Below, piece by piece: positions 5,705 to 6,061 of a stretch of DNA of 6,061 nt. The position numbers and the translations under genes are program-made. The notes beneath the pieces were generated by a model. The model had not been told where the DNA came from. It ran no database searches and saw nothing but the letters and a program-made list of their open reading frames with translations. Each line of letters starts with the position of its first letter. Position 1 is the stretch's first letter. Source of the stretch: Magnetovibrio sp. (lineage in GTDB: Bacteria > Pseudomonadota > Alphaproteobacteria > Rhodospirillales > Magnetovibrionaceae); assembly GCA_016763255.1 (NCBI GenBank), contig JAESUA010000105.1:1-6061 (forward strand). The letters are read 5' to 3'.

Positions 5705-6001
5705 ATGAATGAAAAATTCACCGCACATCTGGTGACCTTCGCCATCGTCGGGCCAATATGCGCGCTGTGCATTCTAGGGCCGGTGCTGTTTGCTGCTCTC
5801 TTCGCAGGGGCGGGTGCATGGCTGAGTGGGGTCAATCCGGTCATCGCGACGGCCATAGCGATCATCTCGGCTATTTTGATCTTTGCCTATATAAGGCGTA
5901 AATTTGTCGGCAAAGCGGTTCGCAAAAGCAATCAATCTAGCCCGAACAAAAGGGGTTCATACACCCCCTCGGACAACAATAAAATGGAACATCACTCATG
6001 A
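5705..6001 (+). CDS. Small two-helix mer-operon membrane protein, MerF/MerE-like (98 aa)
   Basis: Probable accessory mercury transporter. Two hydrophobic helices are visible at about 9-34 and 43-63, joined by a short turn (SGVNP) and followed by RRKF and a hydrophilic tail of about 30 residues ending in EHHS. The first helix contains C19 and C22 (ICALCILGPVL), aligning by eye with ALCCFTPVL of MerF, and the second helix ends YIRRK like YAIQRK of MerF. Unlike MerF it has CxxC, not CC, and no second cysteine pair after the second helix. A GTG at 5696 in the same frame lies inside the Shine-Dalgarno AAGGTGAG, so I chose the ATG at 5705. It begins 53 bases after merP and overlaps the next gene by 4 bases. 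Mercury transport is inferred from position and shape; family membership is uncertain. Confidence 0.75.
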   Translation: MNEKFTAHLVTFAIVGPICALCILGPVLFAALFAGAGAWLSGVNPVIATAIAIISAILIFAYIRRKFVGKAVRKSNQSSPNKRGSYTPSDNNKMEHHS

Positions 6002-6061
6002 GCGATACGAACCGCGACTGCTGCGCCCCTGAACCAAAAAGCAAGGCCAACGGCCATTATG
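5998..6061 (+). CDS. Start of next mer-operon gene (cut by window)
   Basis: Only 21 codons are visible, beginning MSDTNRDCCAPEPKSK. The ATG shares bases with the preceding stop (ATGA), so translation is likely coupled and the gene belongs to the mer operon. A vicinal CC pair near the N-terminus fits a metal-handling protein: mercuric reductase (MerA) is the expected next gene, but a metal-transporting ATPase or another mer protein is equally possible from so little sequence. Upstream there is only a weak GGA about 9 bases before the ATG, consistent with coupling. Confidence 0.7.
   Translation, partial: MSDTNRDCCAPEPKSKANGHY

Overview
The window looks like part of the chromosome of a moderate-GC proteobacterium. 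The closest overall feel is a marine alphaproteobacterium of Rhodospirillales type: FixL-like PAS sequence, PAS-rich hybrid kinase, and alphaproteobacterial-style MerR/MerT/MerP. That placement comes from protein family resemblance only. There are no rRNA, tRNA, CRISPR or insertion-sequence features, and all genes look intact except the two cut by the window ends.

Left part, minus strand (1-3467): a two-gene signalling operon. The first gene is a stand-alone receiver protein of 139 residues with a near-perfect Shine-Dalgarno. Eight bases later begins a very large hybrid histidine kinase, 1013 residues visible and still open at the left edge. The kinase has two membrane segments around a periplasmic Tll0287-like (DUF3365) domain with a CxxCH heme-c motif, then three PAS domains, HisKA, HATPase and a receiver. 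PAS1 strongly resembles the heme PAS of the oxygen sensor FixL and keeps the position of its heme-ligating histidine. The protein may therefore read two different heme signals.

Middle (3468-3919): a 452-base divergent intergenic region with no convincing gene but much symmetry: two perfect palindromes (3538-3552, 3565-3584), a small hairpin next to an orphan Shine-Dalgarno, a tandem octamer and an inverted repeat on a TTGACA promoter element. It separates the kinase operon from a rightward gene for a small membrane-anchored mono-heme cytochrome c (3920-4375). Divergence plus heme/redox chemistry on both sides suggests, but does not prove, that the two-component system controls or reads out the same respiratory state.

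Right part (4403-6061): a mercury-resistance locus. merR runs leftward and is convergent with the cytochrome gene. The merT-merP-(MerF/MerE-like)-next gene series runs rightward from a MerR-type promoter with a 7+5+7 dyad in a 19-bp spacer. MerR would sense Hg(II), MerP would bind it in the periplasm and MerT (perhaps with the small two-helix protein) would carry it inward for reduction. The last gene starts by a 4-base ATGA overlap and is cut after 21 codons. It begins with a CC pair and could be merA or another metal-handling enzyme, but this cannot be decided here.
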